Positions 1-9,290 are shown, numbered from the stretch's first letter. The stretch: DNA of 47,250 bases from Candidatus Scybalocola faecavium (GCA_018713145.1 DVFP01000034.1:1-47250), one strand, 5' to 3'. Program-made: numbers and translations. Notes: generated by a model not told the origin, from the letters alone.

Positions 1-81
1 AATGTAACTGTCAACTGTATAGATGGGAATCGGGATGAGGGGAGTGCCTCGTAGAAATCCTTACCATTTATACCAAAAAAG

Positions 82-121
82 AATAAGTCTGTAAGCTGTT
101 TTTCTTGCTTACAAACTTATT
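82..121. promoter_or_regulatory. Inverted repeat in front of the sugar ABC operon
   Basis: Two 15-base arms (82-96 and 107-121) pair with a single mismatch around a 10-base T-rich spacer. The right arm ends five bases before the GAGGAG ribosome binding site at 126-131. The position suits a repressor or activator operator, or a leader hairpin controlling access to the first gene. No T-run follows, so it is not a terminator. The rest of 1-81 shows nothing I can assign. Confidence 0.5.
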
Positions 122-139
122 ATACGAGGAGCTATGATA

Positions 140-1426
140 ATGAGAGGAAATATGACAAAATGTTTCTGCGTCCTGACAGTAATCGCTGTAGGCGCCGGAA
201 CATGTCTTACCGGGTGCTCTCAGGGAGAAAACAGTAAAAAAACAGAAATCGAGATCGTTCAGTATAAGCCGGAAGCAACTGCTTATTTTGATGCCCTGGA
301 AGAAGAATTTAATGCAACTCACGATGATATTCATTTGACGATCGAATCGCCAAATGATGCTTCGACCGTTTTAAGGACACGGTTTATCCGGGAGGATTAT
401 CCGGATATTATAGGCATTGGAGGGGATATTAACTATTCATACTATATTGATGCCCAGATTTTGGCAGATGTGTCGGATTATCCGGGATTGGCAGATATTA
501 AGCAGTCCTATTTGGATATTGGAGAAGCCCTGGAGATTGTTCCTACAGATGGCGTCTATGGAGTGCCTTATGTGGCCAATGCGGCAGGAATTTTGTATAA
601 CAAGGATATGTTTGATGAACACGGCTGGGAGATTCCGGAAACATGGGATGAACTGCTGTCGCTGTGTGATGCGATCAAGGCAGAGGGGATCACGCCGTTT
701 TATTTTGGCTTCCGTGATACATGGACCTGCCTGGCGCCATGGAACGCTATTGCCGTAGATCTGGCGCCTGCAGATTTATGTAAACAGGTCAACCGGGGAG
801 AGGCAACCTTTTCTGACGGCTATAAAGAGGTTGCCCAAAAGTATTTACAGCTTATGGATTATGGCCCGGACGATCCTTTTGCCTATGGGTATAATGATGC
901 CTGTACAGCCTTTGCCAATGGAGAATCCGCCATGTATCCCATTGGCAGCTATGCTATTCCTCAGATTTTAACAGTAAACCCGGATATGGATATTGATTCC
1001 TTTGTTATGCCGGCGGGAGATACAAAGGATGAAAATACTTTAAACTCCGGTATTGACCTGCAGTTTTGTGTTATGGAAGCCTGTGAAAATAAGGAGGCTG
1101 CCTATGAGGTTCTGGATTTCTTATATGAAGATGAAAATATTCAGAAATACATTAATGATCAGCGGGCAATACCTTGTAAAGAAGGAGATTTCCAGCTTTC
1201 CCCTATGCTTTCCGGTATGATGGACTATATTGATTCCGGCAATATGACCGACTATCAGGATCATTACTATCCGTCGGAAATGGCAGTGGATGCTCAGCTC
1301 CAAACCTTCCTGATTAATAAGGACACAGATGCATTTCTTAAAAAATTTGATACGGACTGGCAGCGCTATAACCGGGATATTATCCGTAAAGTGCAGGAAT
1401 ATGAGTCCGATTCATCAAATCAGTAA
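140..1426 (+). CDS. Sugar ABC transporter substrate-binding lipoprotein
   Basis: Extracellular solute-binding protein of the MalE/MsmE type, anchored to the outer face of the membrane, delivering an oligosaccharide to the two permeases encoded next. A short basic N-terminus, a hydrophobic stretch and the lipobox LTGC mark a lipoprotein signal peptide. The remaining roughly 400 residues have the family's usual size. Three in-frame ATGs lie at 134, 140 and 152; the GAGGAG at 126-131 is eight bases before 140, so I chose that one. It leads an operon with GH36 and GH13 enzymes, which points to raffinose, melibiose or related alpha-galactosides as ligand; that is inference from context. No ATPase is encoded beside it, as is common where a shared MsmK-like ATPase serves several importers. 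Confidence 0.88.
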   Translation: MRGNMTKCFCVLTVIAVGAGTCLTGCSQGENSKKTEIEIVQYKPEATAYFDALEEEFNATHDDIHLTIESPNDASTVLRTRFIREDYPDIIGIGGDINYSYYIDAQILADVSDYPGLADIKQSYLDIGEALEIVPTDGVYGVPYVANAAGILYNKDMFDEHGWEIPETWDELLSLCDAIKAEGITPFYFGFRDTWTCLAPWNAIAVDLAPADLCKQVNRGEATFSDGYKEVAQKYLQLMDYGPDDPFAYGYNDACTAFANGESAMYPIGSYAIPQILTVNPDMDIDSFVMPAGDTKDENTLNSGIDLQFCVMEACENKEAAYEVLDFLYEDENIQKYINDQRAIPCKEGDFQLSPMLSGMMDYIDSGNMTDYQDHYYPSEMAVDAQLQTFLINKDTDAFLKKFDTDWQRYNRDIIRKVQEYESDSSNQ

Positions 1427-1512
1427 TAAAATGGCTCAGATGCCTGTCTGCTGTGAATAACATAGGGCTGCTGAAAATCGTACAGCAGCCTATAAGAAAA
1501 GGAGCGAAAAAA

Positions 1513-2376
1513 ATGAAAGGAAGAAAAAAGACATTTTTGCTGATCACACTGCCTATACTGGCCCTGTTTGTTTGCTTTAACACAGTGCCTCTGATCCAGG
1601 GCGTGATCTACAGCTTTACAAATTTTAAGGGCTTTGGATCCTATGACTGGGTAGGTTTTAGAAACTATATTGATCTATTTACAGATCCGAGAGTGGGACG
1701 GTCGTATCTGTTTACTTTTAAGCTGGCCGTGGTGGCTACGATTTTGACGAATGTGGTCAGTCTGATCCTGGCACTGGCACTTAACGGACGGATCCGGGGC
1801 AAGGGCTTTTTCAGGGCCATGTATTTTATTCCTAATGTATTAGGTGCTCTGGTCGTCGGATATATTTTCCAGTATTTATTTACTTATATTTTGCCTGCCT
1901 TAGGGGAGATGATCGGCAGTGATGCTTTAAGCCACAGTATGCTGTCCAGTACCAATACAGCCTGGATTGCTGTAGTTATTGTATGCTGCTGGCAGGCCAT
2001 TGCCTTAAATACGATTATTTATATTTCAGGTCTCCAAACGGTGCCGGAAGATGTATACGAAGCGGGAGCGCTGGATGGAGCTACAGGCTGGAAACAGTTT
2101 AAACATCTGACCTTTCCTCTGATCATTCCGTTTTTTACCATTAATATGGTCCTTTGTGTAAAGAACTTCCTTATGGTATTTGACCAGATCATGGCCCTGA
2201 CCAAAGGCGGCCCGGCACAGAGTACAGAGTCCATTTCCTACCTGATCTACAACAACGGTATGTCCGGCGGACAGTTTGGCTTCCAAAGCGCCAATGCTGT
2301 TGTATTCTTTATTGTCATCGTAGCCCTTTCCGTGGCCCAGATGACGATTTCCGGACGGAAGGAGGAGCAGTTATAA
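1513..2376 (+). CDS. Sugar ABC transporter permease, MalF/MsmF type
   Basis: Integral membrane subunit of the sugar importer, about 287 residues with six predicted hydrophobic segments. The cytoplasmic EAA loop that docks the ATPase is visible as EAGALDGATGWKQF followed by LTFPLI, near residue 200. The reading frame is open from a GTG at 1453, but AAAAGGAG at 1497-1504 sits eight bases before the ATG at 1513, which also gives the normal family N-terminus (basic MKGRKK, then the first membrane helix). It overlaps the next permease gene by one base (TAATG), indicating translational coupling. It pairs with that permease as the heterodimeric channel. Confidence 0.9.
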   Translation: MKGRKKTFLLITLPILALFVCFNTVPLIQGVIYSFTNFKGFGSYDWVGFRNYIDLFTDPRVGRSYLFTFKLAVVATILTNVVSLILALALNGRIRGKGFFRAMYFIPNVLGALVVGYIFQYLFTYILPALGEMIGSDALSHSMLSSTNTAWIAVVIVCCWQAIALNTIIYISGLQTVPEDVYEAGALDGATGWKQFKHLTFPLIIPFFTINMVLCVKNFLMVFDQIMALTKGGPAQSTESISYLIYNNGMSGGQFGFQSANAVVFFIVIVALSVAQMTISGRKEEQL

Positions 2377-3218
2377 TGATTGAAAGACAAAAAAGAAAAA
2401 TCAACTGGGCAGCCATGATCCTTTTGATCCTTGGACTGAGCACCATTATCTTTCCCTTATATATGACTATTGTTATTGCTTTTAAGCAGCCTTCAGAAAT
2501 GACCAACAGTATTTCCGGCATTTTATCTTTGCCATCCCATTGGAGCATTGAAAATTTTGCTGAGGCAATGCGCGTAACAGACTTCTGGCATTCTTTGCTA
2601 AATAGTGTTATTATAACTGTAGTTACAGTCGTGCTGTCCATTTTGATCCATTCTCTTATGGGCTATGCTCTGGGAAGAAACAAGGGGCACAGTAAATTTT
2701 ATAAATTTGTTTATCTGTTTATTGTCAGCGGTATGTTTGTACCTTTCGCGATTTTAATGATGCCTCTGGCAAAGCAGACCGCCCTTATGGGTCTGGATAA
2801 CTGGGTCGGCGTGGTGATCTTGTACGTGGTATTTTATATGCCTATGAATGTGCTTTTGTATTCCGGCTATCTTGTAAATATCCCTACAGCCCTGGAAGAA
2901 GCCGCCTGGGTGGATGGCGCAGGAACCTGGCGCACTTACTGGAAGATCATTTTCCCTATTATGAAGCCTATGCACGCAACTGTGGCCATTATTACAGCAT
3001 TATCTGTGTGGAATGATGTGATGACCCCGTTAGTCATTATGTCCGGAAGCGGTCAGAATACATTGCCTTTAGCACAGCTTAATTTCCAGACCCAGTTTGG
3101 AACAAACTATAATCTGGCCTTTGCGTCCTACCTGCTGGCATTGATCCCTATTATTATTTTCTATGTGATCTGCCAGAAGCATATTATTAACGGTGTCGTC
3201 AATGGTGCAGTGAAATAA
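2376..3218 (+). CDS. Sugar ABC transporter permease, MalG/MsmG type
   Basis: Second channel subunit of the same importer, 280 residues with six hydrophobic segments. The EAA loop reads EEAAWVDGAGTWRTYWKI followed by IFPIM, typical of MalG-like CUT1 permeases. The start ATG shares its A with the last base of the upstream stop codon, so expression of the two permeases is coupled. The ribosome binding site lies in the end of the upstream gene (GGAGGAG around 2361). The gene is followed after 22 bases by the alpha-galactosidase, with its own AAAGGAG. Nothing in the sequence defines sugar specificity beyond this context. Confidence 0.9.
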   Translation: MIERQKRKINWAAMILLILGLSTIIFPLYMTIVIAFKQPSEMTNSISGILSLPSHWSIENFAEAMRVTDFWHSLLNSVIITVVTVVLSILIHSLMGYALGRNKGHSKFYKFVYLFIVSGMFVPFAILMMPLAKQTALMGLDNWVGVVILYVVFYMPMNVLLYSGYLVNIPTALEEAAWVDGAGTWRTYWKIIFPIMKPMHATVAIITALSVWNDVMTPLVIMSGSGQNTLPLAQLNFQTQFGTNYNLAFASYLLALIPIIIFYVICQKHIINGVVNGAVK

Positions 3219-3240
3219 CAACGAAAAGGAGACCAGCCAA

Positions 3241-5433
3241 ATGTCCATTCATTTTCAAAAAGAAAAACGGATATTTACGATTCATACAAAGCATACTACA
3301 TATCAGTTTATGGCAGATCCCTATGGTTTTTTGATCCATTTATATTATGGAGAAAAGACCGAAGGAACGATGGATTATCTTCTGACGTATATGGATCGGG
3401 GATTTTCCGGAAATCCCTATGATGCAGGAGAGGACCGAACCTATTCCCTGGATGCTCTGCCTCAGGAATTTCCATTTATGGGCAGTGGGGACTTTAGGAG
3501 CACTGCTCTTATCGTCCGGAATGAAGACCAGACTTATGGATGTGATCTTCGCTATAAATCTCATCAAATCTATGACGGAAAATATAGTCTGCAGGGGCTG
3601 CCGGCAGTGTATGGGGAAGAAAATCAGGCCCAAACGCTCCAGATTGATTTGGAGGATGCGGTATCCGGCCTGACCGTAACGCTTTATTACGGCGTCCTGC
3701 CCCAGTACGATATTATCACAAGAAGCACTGTGATTACTAATGGGGGAAATGAACGGATTTATGTGGAAAAAGCAGACTCTGGGGTACTGGATTTTGTATA
3801 CGGGGATTATGACCTGATGACCTTTTATGGCCGTCATGCCATGGAGCGGAATGTTTCAAGAACCCCTGTGGATCATGGGCGGCTCTGTATCGGAAGCTGG
3901 CGTGGAGCATCCAGCCACCAGTACAATCCGGCAATGATCCTGGCACAGAAGGGGACTGATGAAGATCACGGTCTGTGCTATGGGATGGCCCTGGTATACA
4001 GCGGCAGCTTTTCCGGCGAGGCCATGAAGGATCAGTACAACCAGACCCGGGTTTTAATGGGCCTGCCTTTTGAGCAGATGGCCTATCCGTTAGATCCCGG
4101 ACAAAAGCTGATCGTTCCTGAAACCGTCATGTCATCCAGTTCCAGGGGACTTGCTGCTTTAAGCCGGAATTTCCACAAATGCTTCCGCCGCCATTTGTGC
4201 CGCGGAAAATACCAAATGTCCCCGCGGCCGGTCCTGGTCAACAGTTGGGAAGCGGCCTACTTTGATTTTACCGGCGAGACGATCCTTAAGCTTGCCAGGG
4301 ATGCGGCTGGGCTTGGCATCGATATGGTTGTTTTAGACGATGGCTGGTTTGGAAAGCGCAATGATGACAACACAAGTCTGGGAGACTGGCAGGTCAATGA
4401 GGAAAAGCTTGGCTGTTCTATGGGAGAGCTGGCAGATCAGGTGAATGCCCTTGGCGTTAAGTTCGGTCTTTGGATCGAGCCGGAGATGGTGTCAGAGGAC
4501 AGCGATTTGTACCGCGCTCATCCGGACTGGGCTCTTAAAGTTCCCGGACGCAGGCCGGTAAGAGGCCGAAATCAGCTTGTTCTGGATTTTTCCAGAGCAG
4601 AAGTCCGGGATCATGTGTTCCGTCAGATCTGCCAGGTACTGGATCATGCTCATATTGAGTATATAAAATGGGACATGAACCGAAGCATCTGTGATATTTA
4701 TTCTGAAGCCTCAAAGGATCAGGGCAGGGTTTTATATGATTACATGCTTGGCGTGTATGACTTTTTGGAAAAGCTTACCTCCCGTTATCCGGACATTTTG
4801 CTGGAAGGCTGCTGCGGCGGCGGCGGACGTTTTGATCCCGGGATGCTTTACTATACGCCGCAGATCTGGTGCAGCGATAATACAGATGCGATTGACCGGA
4901 CTCGGATCCAGTACGGGACATCCTTTTTCTACCCTGTAAGCTGTGTGGGCGCTCATGTATCTGCCGTGCCTAATCATCAGACGGGAAGAAGTGTGTCCAT
5001 GGAAACCCGTGCCATAGCAGCTATGGCAGGCACCTTTGGTTATGAGCTGGATTTGGGTCAGCTAAGTGATGAGGAACGGGAAGAAGTCCGTTGTCATGTT
5101 CAAAACTACAGGAAATATTACCGGCTGATTGCTGATGGAGATTATTACCGACTCAGCGATCCCTTCCATGATCCGTTGGCTGCCTGGGCTTTCGTGGCAG
5201 AGGACGGCAGCGAAGCCCTGGTCAGCGCGATTATGCTGGAGATACATGGAAATATGACGGTCAACTATCTGAAACTTAAAGGCCTTGATCCTTCTGCTTT
5301 GTATAAGGATACACACAGCGGCAGGATCTATTCCGGAGGCGCCCTTATGTATGCCGGATTTCCGCTGCCGGTAAAAAACGGCGAATACAGGGCCTTCCAG
5401 ATCCATCTGGAAATGCAGCAGGAGGTGGAGTAA
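3241..5433 (+). CDS. Alpha-galactosidase, GH36 family
   Basis: Cytoplasmic retaining alpha-galactosidase that removes terminal alpha-1,6-galactose from raffinose, stachyose or melibiose. At 730 residues it matches bacterial GH36 tetramers: N-terminal beta-sandwich (about 1-320), TIM barrel (about 330-640) and C-terminal beta domain. Visible active-site motifs are VVLDDGWFGKRNDD (363-376), GLWIEPEMV (409-417), KWDMNRS with the expected nucleophile Asp478, and CSDNTDAIDR with the expected acid/base Asp546. There is no signal peptide, which fits hydrolysis after uptake by the ABC importer just upstream. It ends three bases before the next enzyme gene. Removing galactose from raffinose would leave sucrose, the classical substrate of the following GH13 enzyme's family. 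Confidence 0.94.
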   Translation: MSIHFQKEKRIFTIHTKHTTYQFMADPYGFLIHLYYGEKTEGTMDYLLTYMDRGFSGNPYDAGEDRTYSLDALPQEFPFMGSGDFRSTALIVRNEDQTYGCDLRYKSHQIYDGKYSLQGLPAVYGEENQAQTLQIDLEDAVSGLTVTLYYGVLPQYDIITRSTVITNGGNERIYVEKADSGVLDFVYGDYDLMTFYGRHAMERNVSRTPVDHGRLCIGSWRGASSHQYNPAMILAQKGTDEDHGLCYGMALVYSGSFSGEAMKDQYNQTRVLMGLPFEQMAYPLDPGQKLIVPETVMSSSSRGLAALSRNFHKCFRRHLCRGKYQMSPRPVLVNSWEAAYFDFTGETILKLARDAAGLGIDMVVLDDGWFGKRNDDNTSLGDWQVNEEKLGCSMGELADQVNALGVKFGLWIEPEMVSEDSDLYRAHPDWALKVPGRRPVRGRNQLVLDFSRAEVRDHVFRQICQVLDHAHIEYIKWDMNRSICDIYSEASKDQGRVLYDYMLGVYDFLEKLTSRYPDILLEGCCGGGGRFDPGMLYYTPQIWCSDNTDAIDRTRIQYGTSFFYPVSCVGAHVSAVPNHQTGRSVSMETRAIAAMAGTFGYELDLGQLSDEEREEVRCHVQNYRKYYRLIADGDYYRLSDPFHDPLAAWAFVAEDGSEALVSAIMLEIHGNMTVNYLKLKGLDPSALYKDTHSGRIYSGGALMYAGFPLPVKNGEYRAFQIHLEMQQEVE

Positions 5434-5436
5434 AGA

Positions 5437-7272
5437 ATGATGGATTCATCGGTTTTTAAAAAGCGTTTAGAGCATCATATGGATGAGCTTCGGTGGCTTT
5501 ACATGGAGCTGTATGATAATGGCAGCATGTTTGCGGAACTTTGCGATACTATGGAAAAGTATTTTAATGAGCGCAGTGTGCTGTTAAAGACCCGGGATGA
5601 AGAAAAAGAGAAAAATCCCGACTGGTTTAAAGACAAAAATATGCTGGGAATGATGCTTTATATTGACAACTTTGCCGGTAATATCCCCGGTGTTGAAAAA
5701 AAGCTGGGGTATCTGAAGGAATGTCATGTCAACTGCCTTCACCTTATGCCTTTCCTGGATACAGTGGCCGGCCGGTCTGACGGAGGCTACGCTGTAGCGG
5801 ATTTCCGAAAGGTCCGTCCGGATTTGGGAAATATGGGGCAGTTGGCGCATTTAACCCAGAAATGCCATGAAAATGGTATTAATGTATGCATGGATTTTGT
5901 AATGAACCATACCTCCCAGGACCATGAATGGGCCAGGCGGGCCCGGACAGGCGAGGGAGAATACATGAGCCGGTATTTCTTTATTGATGATCCGAAGCTT
6001 GTAGAAGCTTATGAAGCCACAGTGCCCCAGGTTTTCCCAACCACGGCCCCGGGAAATTTTACATGGCTGCCGGAACTGAACCATTATGTTATGACAACTT
6101 TTTATCCTTACCAATGGGATCTGAATTATAAAAATCCCAGAGTATTTAATGAGATGATGTATAATTTCCTGTTCCTGGCGAATCTGGGAATGGATGTGAT
6201 CCGTATTGACGCTGTCCCCTACATATGGAAGGAACTGGGAACCTCATGCAGAAATTTAAAGCAGGTCCATACCATTGTACGGATGATGCGGATGATCGGC
6301 GAAATCGTGTGTCCATCGGTGATCCTTCTGGGCGAGGTGGTCATGGAGCCGGCCAAGGTGGTTCCGTATTTTGGAACCGTGGAAAAACCGGAATGTCATA
6401 TGCTGTATAATGTAACGACCATGGCTACCATATGGCATACTCTGGCAACTGAGGATACACAGCTTTTAAACCGACAGTTGGCCAGTGTTTGCAGTCTCCC
6501 GGGGGAGTATACCTTTTTAAATTATCTTCGGTGCCATGATGACATTGGCTGGGGTCTGGACTTTGATTTCCTTAAGACCCAGGGCATGGAGGAGGTTGCT
6601 CATAAACGGTTCCTGAATGATTTTTATACAGGGAAATATCCTGGCAGCGTCAGCCGTGGCGAATTGTATAATGATGACCCTGTAACTCAGGATGCCCGTT
6701 TCTGCGGTACGGCAGCTTCCATGTGCGGTATTGAAACCGCTCTTGAGTCCGGGGACAGCCAGGCGCTTTCATGTGCCGTGGGACTTGATATTATGCTTCA
6801 TGCCTATATGCTGTTTCAATCCGGGATTCCCATGATCTACAGCGGAGATGAGATTGGTCAGTTAAATGACTATTCTTATAAAAATGATCCTAACAAAGCG
6901 GACGATTCCAGATATGTTCACCGGGGCGCCTTTTTGTGGGATCTTGCTAAAAAGCGGAAAAATAAAACAAGTATTCAGGGGCGGATCTTCAGAGCCCTGG
7001 ATCAGCTTGAAACCATCCGCAGCCATGAGCCGGCCTTTGATAAGGATGCCAGGGTTTATCCTTGTGAAACCGGACAAAATGGCATTATGTGCATCGTCAG
7101 GGAAATAAATGGCCGGCGTATGGTGGGGCTGTTTAATTTTACCCGGGCAGATCATACCGTTTCCCTTCCTTTTGAGGAGCAGGGGAAGGATATGCTGACC
7201 GGGGATCCTGTGGATATGAAGTCGGTTTCCCTGGAGGAGCATGGCTTTAAGTGGATTTTAAGTGCTTTTTGA
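5437..7272 (+). CDS. Amylosucrase-like GH13 sucrose-active enzyme
   Basis: Glycoside hydrolase family 13 protein of 611 residues that follows the amylosucrase (GH13_4) layout along its whole length: helical N-terminal domain (about 1-85), catalytic barrel, then a C-terminal beta domain. Landmarks are DFVMNHTS (153-160), QWDLNYKNPRVF (227-238), IRIDAVPYIWKELGTSC with likely nucleophile Asp258, LLGEVV with likely acid/base Glu300, and RCHDDIGWG with Asp368. Amylosucrases transfer glucose from sucrose to glucan or hydrolyse sucrose; which reaction dominates cannot be read here. Next to an alpha-galactosidase, the simplest role is cleaving sucrose released from raffinose. A related alternative is a sucrose hydrolase. 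There is no signal peptide, so it is cytoplasmic. Two consecutive ATGs occur at the start; I used the first. Confidence 0.82.
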   Translation: MMDSSVFKKRLEHHMDELRWLYMELYDNGSMFAELCDTMEKYFNERSVLLKTRDEEKEKNPDWFKDKNMLGMMLYIDNFAGNIPGVEKKLGYLKECHVNCLHLMPFLDTVAGRSDGGYAVADFRKVRPDLGNMGQLAHLTQKCHENGINVCMDFVMNHTSQDHEWARRARTGEGEYMSRYFFIDDPKLVEAYEATVPQVFPTTAPGNFTWLPELNHYVMTTFYPYQWDLNYKNPRVFNEMMYNFLFLANLGMDVIRIDAVPYIWKELGTSCRNLKQVHTIVRMMRMIGEIVCPSVILLGEVVMEPAKVVPYFGTVEKPECHMLYNVTTMATIWHTLATEDTQLLNRQLASVCSLPGEYTFLNYLRCHDDIGWGLDFDFLKTQGMEEVAHKRFLNDFYTGKYPGSVSRGELYNDDPVTQDARFCGTAASMCGIETALESGDSQALSCAVGLDIMLHAYMLFQSGIPMIYSGDEIGQLNDYSYKNDPNKADDSRYVHRGAFLWDLAKKRKNKTSIQGRIFRALDQLETIRSHEPAFDKDARVYPCETGQNGIMCIVREINGRRMVGLFNFTRADHTVSLPFEEQGKDMLTGDPVDMKSVSLEEHGFKWILSAF

Positions 7273-7331
7273 TAAGGGAAAGACTGCGTTATTTAATCAT
7301 AAAATATAGTCCTGAAAAATGTCCTATACTA

Positions 7332-7443
7332 ATTTCCAGAATGTCGTTTTTTAATGAACGGCAGCAGCGTATATCGTCGTTTGGCCCGCCCCAAAGACGG
7401 CTGCTGCTGTCCAACAGTAAAACGGCATTCTTTTTTTTGGAAA
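7332..7443 (+). terminator. Very long hairpin with T8, end of the sugar operon
   Basis: The 361-base gap 7273-7633 holds a long imperfect stem. Outer arms AGAATGTCGTTTT (7338-7350) and AAAACGGCATTCT (7419-7431) pair with one G-U. Inside, GGCAGCAGC (7360-7368) pairs with GCTGCTGCT (7400-7408), and CGTCGTTTGG (7375-7384) pairs with CCAAAGACG (7391-7399) with one bulge. Eight Ts follow at 7431-7438. Even TTTCC at 7333-7337 can pair with GGAAA at 7439-7443. It most likely terminates the sugar operon, but it is much longer than needed. Nothing else recognisable lies in the gap except the weak promoter listed next. Confidence 0.7.
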
Positions 7444-7540
7444 GTTTTATTTTCAAGTTATGTATATCTATACTGTCAAAGTTAAATACTGCCAGGATTT
7501 TTACCTCTGATTATTTATCTGTCCGAACTGTGGGAAAAAG

Positions 7541-7569
7541 TATATTTTTGCCACAACCTATGCTAAAAT
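7541..7569 (+). promoter_or_regulatory. Possible extended -10 promoter for the acyltransferase gene
   Basis: TGC followed by TAAAAT (7561-7569) forms an extended -10 element about 60 bases before the ATG at 7634. The matching -35 position, TATATT at 7541-7546, is poor, so the call rests on the extended -10 and on lying after the terminator. Confidence 0.35.
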
Positions 7570-7633
7570 GTAAGGAGAAGATTTCAGCGGCAGTTTTTTG
7601 CTAAAGCCATGATAATAAGGAAGGAATGGGGTA

Positions 7634-8374
7634 ATGAAACGGATTATCTTAATGGTACTGCGCCTTTTGGTGCATATACCCGGGTGGTTTTACAAAATGT
7701 GCAAAATGGCAAAGGATACAGAGGATAAAACTTATGATGCCATGGAGCGTTACCGTTTTCTCCAGATGCTCACCCTTCGGGCAAACCGGGCCGGAAGAGT
7801 CCATGTTGAGTGTTATGGTCATGAAAATTTGCCAAAGGAGGACGGATTTATTGTATTTCCTAATCATCAGGGATTGTTTGACGGATTGATCTTTTTGGAA
7901 ACTATGGACCGGCCATTTTCGATTGTCATGAAAAAGGAAGTGGAAAATGTGATCCTGATCCGCCAGGTGCGGGAAGTTATGCATGCCAAGCTTATGGACC
8001 GGGATGATCTGCGCCAGTCTATGGGGGTCATCCGTGAAATGACCAAAGAGGTAAAAGAGGGACGGAATTATATTATTTTCGCGGAAGGAACCCGGAGCCG
8101 CAATGGAAATGAGCTTCTGGAATTTAAAGGCGGGGCCTTTAAAAGTGCTACGAATGCCCGATGTCCGATTGTTCCGGCGGCGATCATTGATTCCTATAAA
8201 GCTTTTGACACCAATTCCATAAAGCCCTTAACCGTTCAGGTCCACTATTTGAAGCCTTTATATTATGATGACTATAAGGGCATGAAAACCCAGGAAATCG
8301 CCCATCTGGTCCAGGAGCGGATCCAAAAAGCCATTGAAGTGGCCATGAGCACAGGAGGTGAGCAGGATGTATAA
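7634..8374 (+). CDS. PlsC-type 1-acylglycerol-3-phosphate acyltransferase
   Basis: Membrane-associated acyltransferase of 246 residues, likely adding the second acyl chain to lysophosphatidic acid in phospholipid synthesis. It has the two diagnostic motifs at normal spacing: NHQGLFD (His78 and Asp83, the HX4D catalytic pair) and EGTRS at 151-155. A basic, hydrophobic N-terminus (about 1-25) probably anchors it to the membrane. The start ATG is preceded by AAGGAATGGGG. Its 3' end overlaps the LysR gene by eight bases, so the two are co-transcribed; why a LysR regulator is tied to phospholipid synthesis is unclear. A specialised acyltransferase acting on another acceptor is possible. Confidence 0.85.
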   Translation: MKRIILMVLRLLVHIPGWFYKMCKMAKDTEDKTYDAMERYRFLQMLTLRANRAGRVHVECYGHENLPKEDGFIVFPNHQGLFDGLIFLETMDRPFSIVMKKEVENVILIRQVREVMHAKLMDRDDLRQSMGVIREMTKEVKEGRNYIIFAEGTRSRNGNELLEFKGGAFKSATNARCPIVPAAIIDSYKAFDTNSIKPLTVQVHYLKPLYYDDYKGMKTQEIAHLVQERIQKAIEVAMSTGGEQDV

Positions 8375-9290
8375 GATCAATTTCCAGCAGATGGAATATT
8401 TTTTGTCTGTGGCAGAAAAATTGAACTTTACCGAGGCGGCCAAGTCTCTTTATATTTCTCAGCCTTCATTAAGCAAACAGATCAGCCTGTTGGAGGAGGA
8501 GCTGGGCTTTGCCCTGTTTATCCGAAATAAAAGGTCCGTGCGTCTGACGCCTGCCGGGGAGGTGCTGAACCGAAAGTGGAAGCTTTTGCTGACCGATCTG
8601 GAAATTTCCGTAGAAGAGGCAGTAAAGGCCAATGCTTCTTATGCCGGAGAGATTAAGGTGGGGATGATTAATTCTACTGTGGTGCAAAAGTATATTGAAC
8701 CGATCTTTTCCCGGTTTTCCGAAAAATATCCCCAGGTGCTGTTATCCTTTGAAAGCTACAGCTTTAAGGATCTTAGGGAAAAGCTTCTTGGCGGAGATCT
8801 GGATATTATTTTTACTTTTTATTTTGACTTTGATTTTCAGCTTAATGATGATATTGTGTGGAAGCGGGTGGAGGAGATGCGCCTGTGCCTTGTGGTGCCT
8901 AAGTCCAACCCTTTGTCAAAGCGGGATGATCTGACCTTGGCGGATGTGAAAAACGAGCCGTTTATACTGATTTCCCCCACAGATTCCCCCAGCGGCGTGA
9001 ACCGGATCATTGACCTGTGCCGCAGTTACGGCTTCCAGCCGAATGTAAAAAAATATGTGCCCAATATTAGTTCTCTGGCATTTTCCATTGCCAACGGAAA
9101 CGGAATCGCCATTCACAGTGACAAGGACCTGTTTGATAATGATGACCGGCTCAAGTTTTATCCGATACCTGACCGGAACAATGATGCGGATCTGATCGCT
9201 GTGTGGCAGCGGAAAAATGATTCCGTGGGATTAAAGGCGATTATTGATGAGATCCAAGTTTATAAAACCGAAAAAGGACTGGTATCATGA
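8367..9290 (+). CDS. LysR-family transcriptional regulator
   Basis: DNA-binding regulator of 307 residues. The N-terminal winged helix-turn-helix is typical (NFTEAAKSLYISQPSLSKQI, then LEEELGFALFIRNKRSVRLT). A periplasmic-binding-protein-like effector domain follows from about residue 90. A GTG at 8358 is in frame, but AGGAGG at 8353-8358 is placed eight bases before the ATG at 8367, which I take as the start. It overlaps the acyltransferase gene. LysR proteins often control a neighbouring operon and need a small co-inducer. The best candidate target is the redox operon starting at 9532, whose promoter lies 70 bases past this gene; that link is inference. Confidence 0.9.
   Translation: MYKINFQQMEYFLSVAEKLNFTEAAKSLYISQPSLSKQISLLEEELGFALFIRNKRSVRLTPAGEVLNRKWKLLLTDLEISVEEAVKANASYAGEIKVGMINSTVVQKYIEPIFSRFSEKYPQVLLSFESYSFKDLREKLLGGDLDIIFTFYFDFDFQLNDDIVWKRVEEMRLCLVVPKSNPLSKRDDLTLADVKNEPFILISPTDSPSGVNRIIDLCRSYGFQPNVKKYVPNISSLAFSIANGNGIAIHSDKDLFDNDDRLKFYPIPDRNNDADLIAVWQRKNDSVGLKAIIDEIQVYKTEKGLVS

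Noticed and set aside
7251..7604. 117-residue open frame after the GH13 gene
   Set aside because: It runs through the long terminator hairpin, has no ribosome binding site and reads as low-complexity Ser/Phe/Leu-rich sequence.
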